64,000 nucleotides of DNA from Mycolicibacter senuensis. Lineage in GTDB: Bacteria; Actinomycetota; Actinomycetes; Mycobacteriales; Mycobacteriaceae. This document shows positions 63,194 to 64,000 of the stretch, one piece after another (positions within the stretch are counted from its first letter, which is position 1; each line of letters begins with the position of its first letter). The stretch is taken from positions 1-64,000 of the forward strand of contig NZ_LQPS01000054.1 of NCBI RefSeq assembly GCF_002101885.1. The letters run 5' to 3'. Under the pieces are notes generated by a model. The model searched no databases. It was not told the DNA's origin and saw only the letters and a program-made list of their open reading frames with translations. The position numbers were made by a program, and so were the translations under genes.

Positions 63194-64000
63194 CGCGGCT
63201 GATGCTCGGGTCCGTAGATGCGGCCCAACAACAGGTTCCACTCGTACCGAAGGCTTCCGATCATGGCGTGCCAGTCGGTGCCGTCCGGACCGTGGATGCC
63301 GGGATCGCCCGGATAGTTCTTGTCGGGCAACGCGCCGAGCGCCAACTGCGTGACGATTCCGACGGCATGGATGTCGGGTCCGCTGGTGATGTGGGTGATC
63401 CCGGTGATCATCCGATTCCAGATGTTCAGATTGAGTTCGGGGTCGGTGGAGATCTGGTTGAAGACATCCGAGAGCCGGTTGAGATCATGGATGCTGCTGC
63501 GGGTGTCGGTGCCCTGCATCGAGGGAAAGCGGTTGAGCTGGCCGGTGATCCGGCCGGCCGCAGCGACCATGTCGGCGATGTTCGTGGCGCTGTCGGCGAG
63601 TGTCTCCGTCGCCGGTGCGGCCGCTGCGAGAACCGTGGTGAGGCTGTCACGGCGGGCCGTCAGGGTGGCGGCCAGGTCGGAGGTGTTGCGCAGCGCGGTG
63701 TCGATCTGGCTCGAGCGATCGGTGAGCCGCGCCAGCAGCGTGTTCGAGTCACGCAGCAGGGCGGCGACCTTCGTTCCGCGTCCGCCCACCGCCGCGCCCG
63801 CGCCGTTGACCGCCCCGACCAGTCGGCGGATCGAGCCGCCGTTGACCAGCAGTGCGGCCGAGCCGAGGACGTCTTCGATGGTCGCGGCGGAAGCCGTATG
63901 GTCCAAGGTGATGGTGTCGCCGTCGCGCAGTCGTGCGGCGTCGGTGGCGGCGTTCGGCCCGCGTCGCATGGCGATGAAGATGTCGCCGAGCGGGGTCGCC
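63190..64000 (-). CDS. Mce family protein, probably MceE, N-terminus beyond the window
   Basis: The reading frame is open through the right edge (…PLGDIFIAMRRGPN at the first visible codons); the MCE domain and anchor are outside. What is seen is the helical rod (NTLLARLTDRSSQIDTALRNTSDLAATLTARRD) and the C-terminal part. The gene preceding mceF is normally mceE, the lipoprotein subunit, but the lipobox cannot be checked. Upstream mceA-D and yrbE genes are expected outside. Confidence 0.85.
   Translation of the reverse strand, partial: ATPLGDIFIAMRRGPNAATDAARLRDGDTITLDHTASAATIEDVLGSAALLVNGGSIRRLVGAVNGAGAAVGGRGTKVAALLRDSNTLLARLTDRSSQIDTALRNTSDLAATLTARRDSLTTVLAAAAPATETLADSATNIADMVAAAGRITGQLNRFPSMQGTDTRSSIHDLNRLSDVFNQISTDPELNLNIWNRMITGITHITSGPDIHAVGIVTQLALGALPDKNYPGDPGIHGPDGTDWHAMIGSLRYEWNLLLGRIYGPEHQPR

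Overview
The window is a high-GC actinobacterial chromosome segment, and its gene order and proteins are mycobacterial. Ordered against M. tuberculosis H37Rv, it runs coaA (Rv1092c), glyA1, desA2, phoH2, a polysaccharide deacetylase (Rv1096), fumC, glpX, Rv1100, Rv1101c, the 3beta-HSD gene (Rv1106c), xseB/xseA, Rv1109c, ispH/lytB2, Rv1111c, ychF, Rv1117, bpoB, ephC, Rv1125, prpR, prpD, prpC, Rv1132 and metE (Rv1133c). The host is probably an environmental (non-tuberculous) mycobacterium: it keeps a full prpDBC operon including prpB, an Arr-type rifampin ADP-ribosyltransferase, an alkyl sulfatase and an extra mce locus. I cannot name the species. I saw no rRNA, tRNA, insertion sequence, prophage or CRISPR array.

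Layout. 55-5975 is conserved core: pantothenate kinase, a DUF885 protein, serine hydroxymethyltransferase, acyl-ACP desaturase and the PIN-PhoH protein with a candidate PhoAT. 6177-14822 is mostly accessory: a TetR regulator, a 656-residue secreted protein of less GC-rich appearance, the conserved deacetylase, a Tat-exported alkyl sulfatase, a DUF2236 oxygenase-like protein with its own TetR and a perfect operator, and an MFS carrier fused into the fumC operon. 14831-27722 is core again (fumC, glpX, sterol dehydrogenase, exonuclease VII, ispH, ychF). 27756-34180 is a patchwork: a higBA module where H37Rv has vapBC32, arr, OsmC plus a monooxygenase, a MazF toxin behind a truncated MazE, a permuted-papain-like protein, a PE-PPE-type hydrolase and an adenylate cyclase. 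34181-38711 holds an alpha/beta hydrolase, two Mce-associated-type proteins, an epoxide hydrolase and an acyltransferase-like protein. 38681-45555 is the propionyl-CoA module prpR/prpDBC plus DUF3556. 45561-53729 holds a giant P-type ATPase, a crotonase, an isochorismatase-fold hydrolase and metE, which sits behind a cobalamin riboswitch.

54121-64000 is the most interesting part. It carries an LLM-type oxidoreductase translationally coupled to a dihydrodipicolinate-reductase-like dehydrogenase, a mycofactocin-type SDR, a regulator with two complete TetR units in one chain, an ACMSD-like amidohydrolase, and the 3' end of an mce operon (MceE-like, MceF, two Mce-associated proteins). A 16-bp element, GGAACAA(A/G)(T/A)(A/C)TT(T/A)GGT, occurs upstream of the LLM operon, the SDR gene and the amidohydrolase gene, and a shortened version lies before the tandem-TetR gene. 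I read this as one regulon for uptake and oxidation of an unknown lipid-like substrate.

Several start codons sit 6-9 nt behind a TANNNT -10 hexamer, the arrangement of mycobacterial leaderless mRNAs. I used this to choose starts for glyA, desA2, hsd, ispH, Rv1111c-like, higB, osmC, prpD, DUF3556, LLM and the SDR-like gene at 54771.
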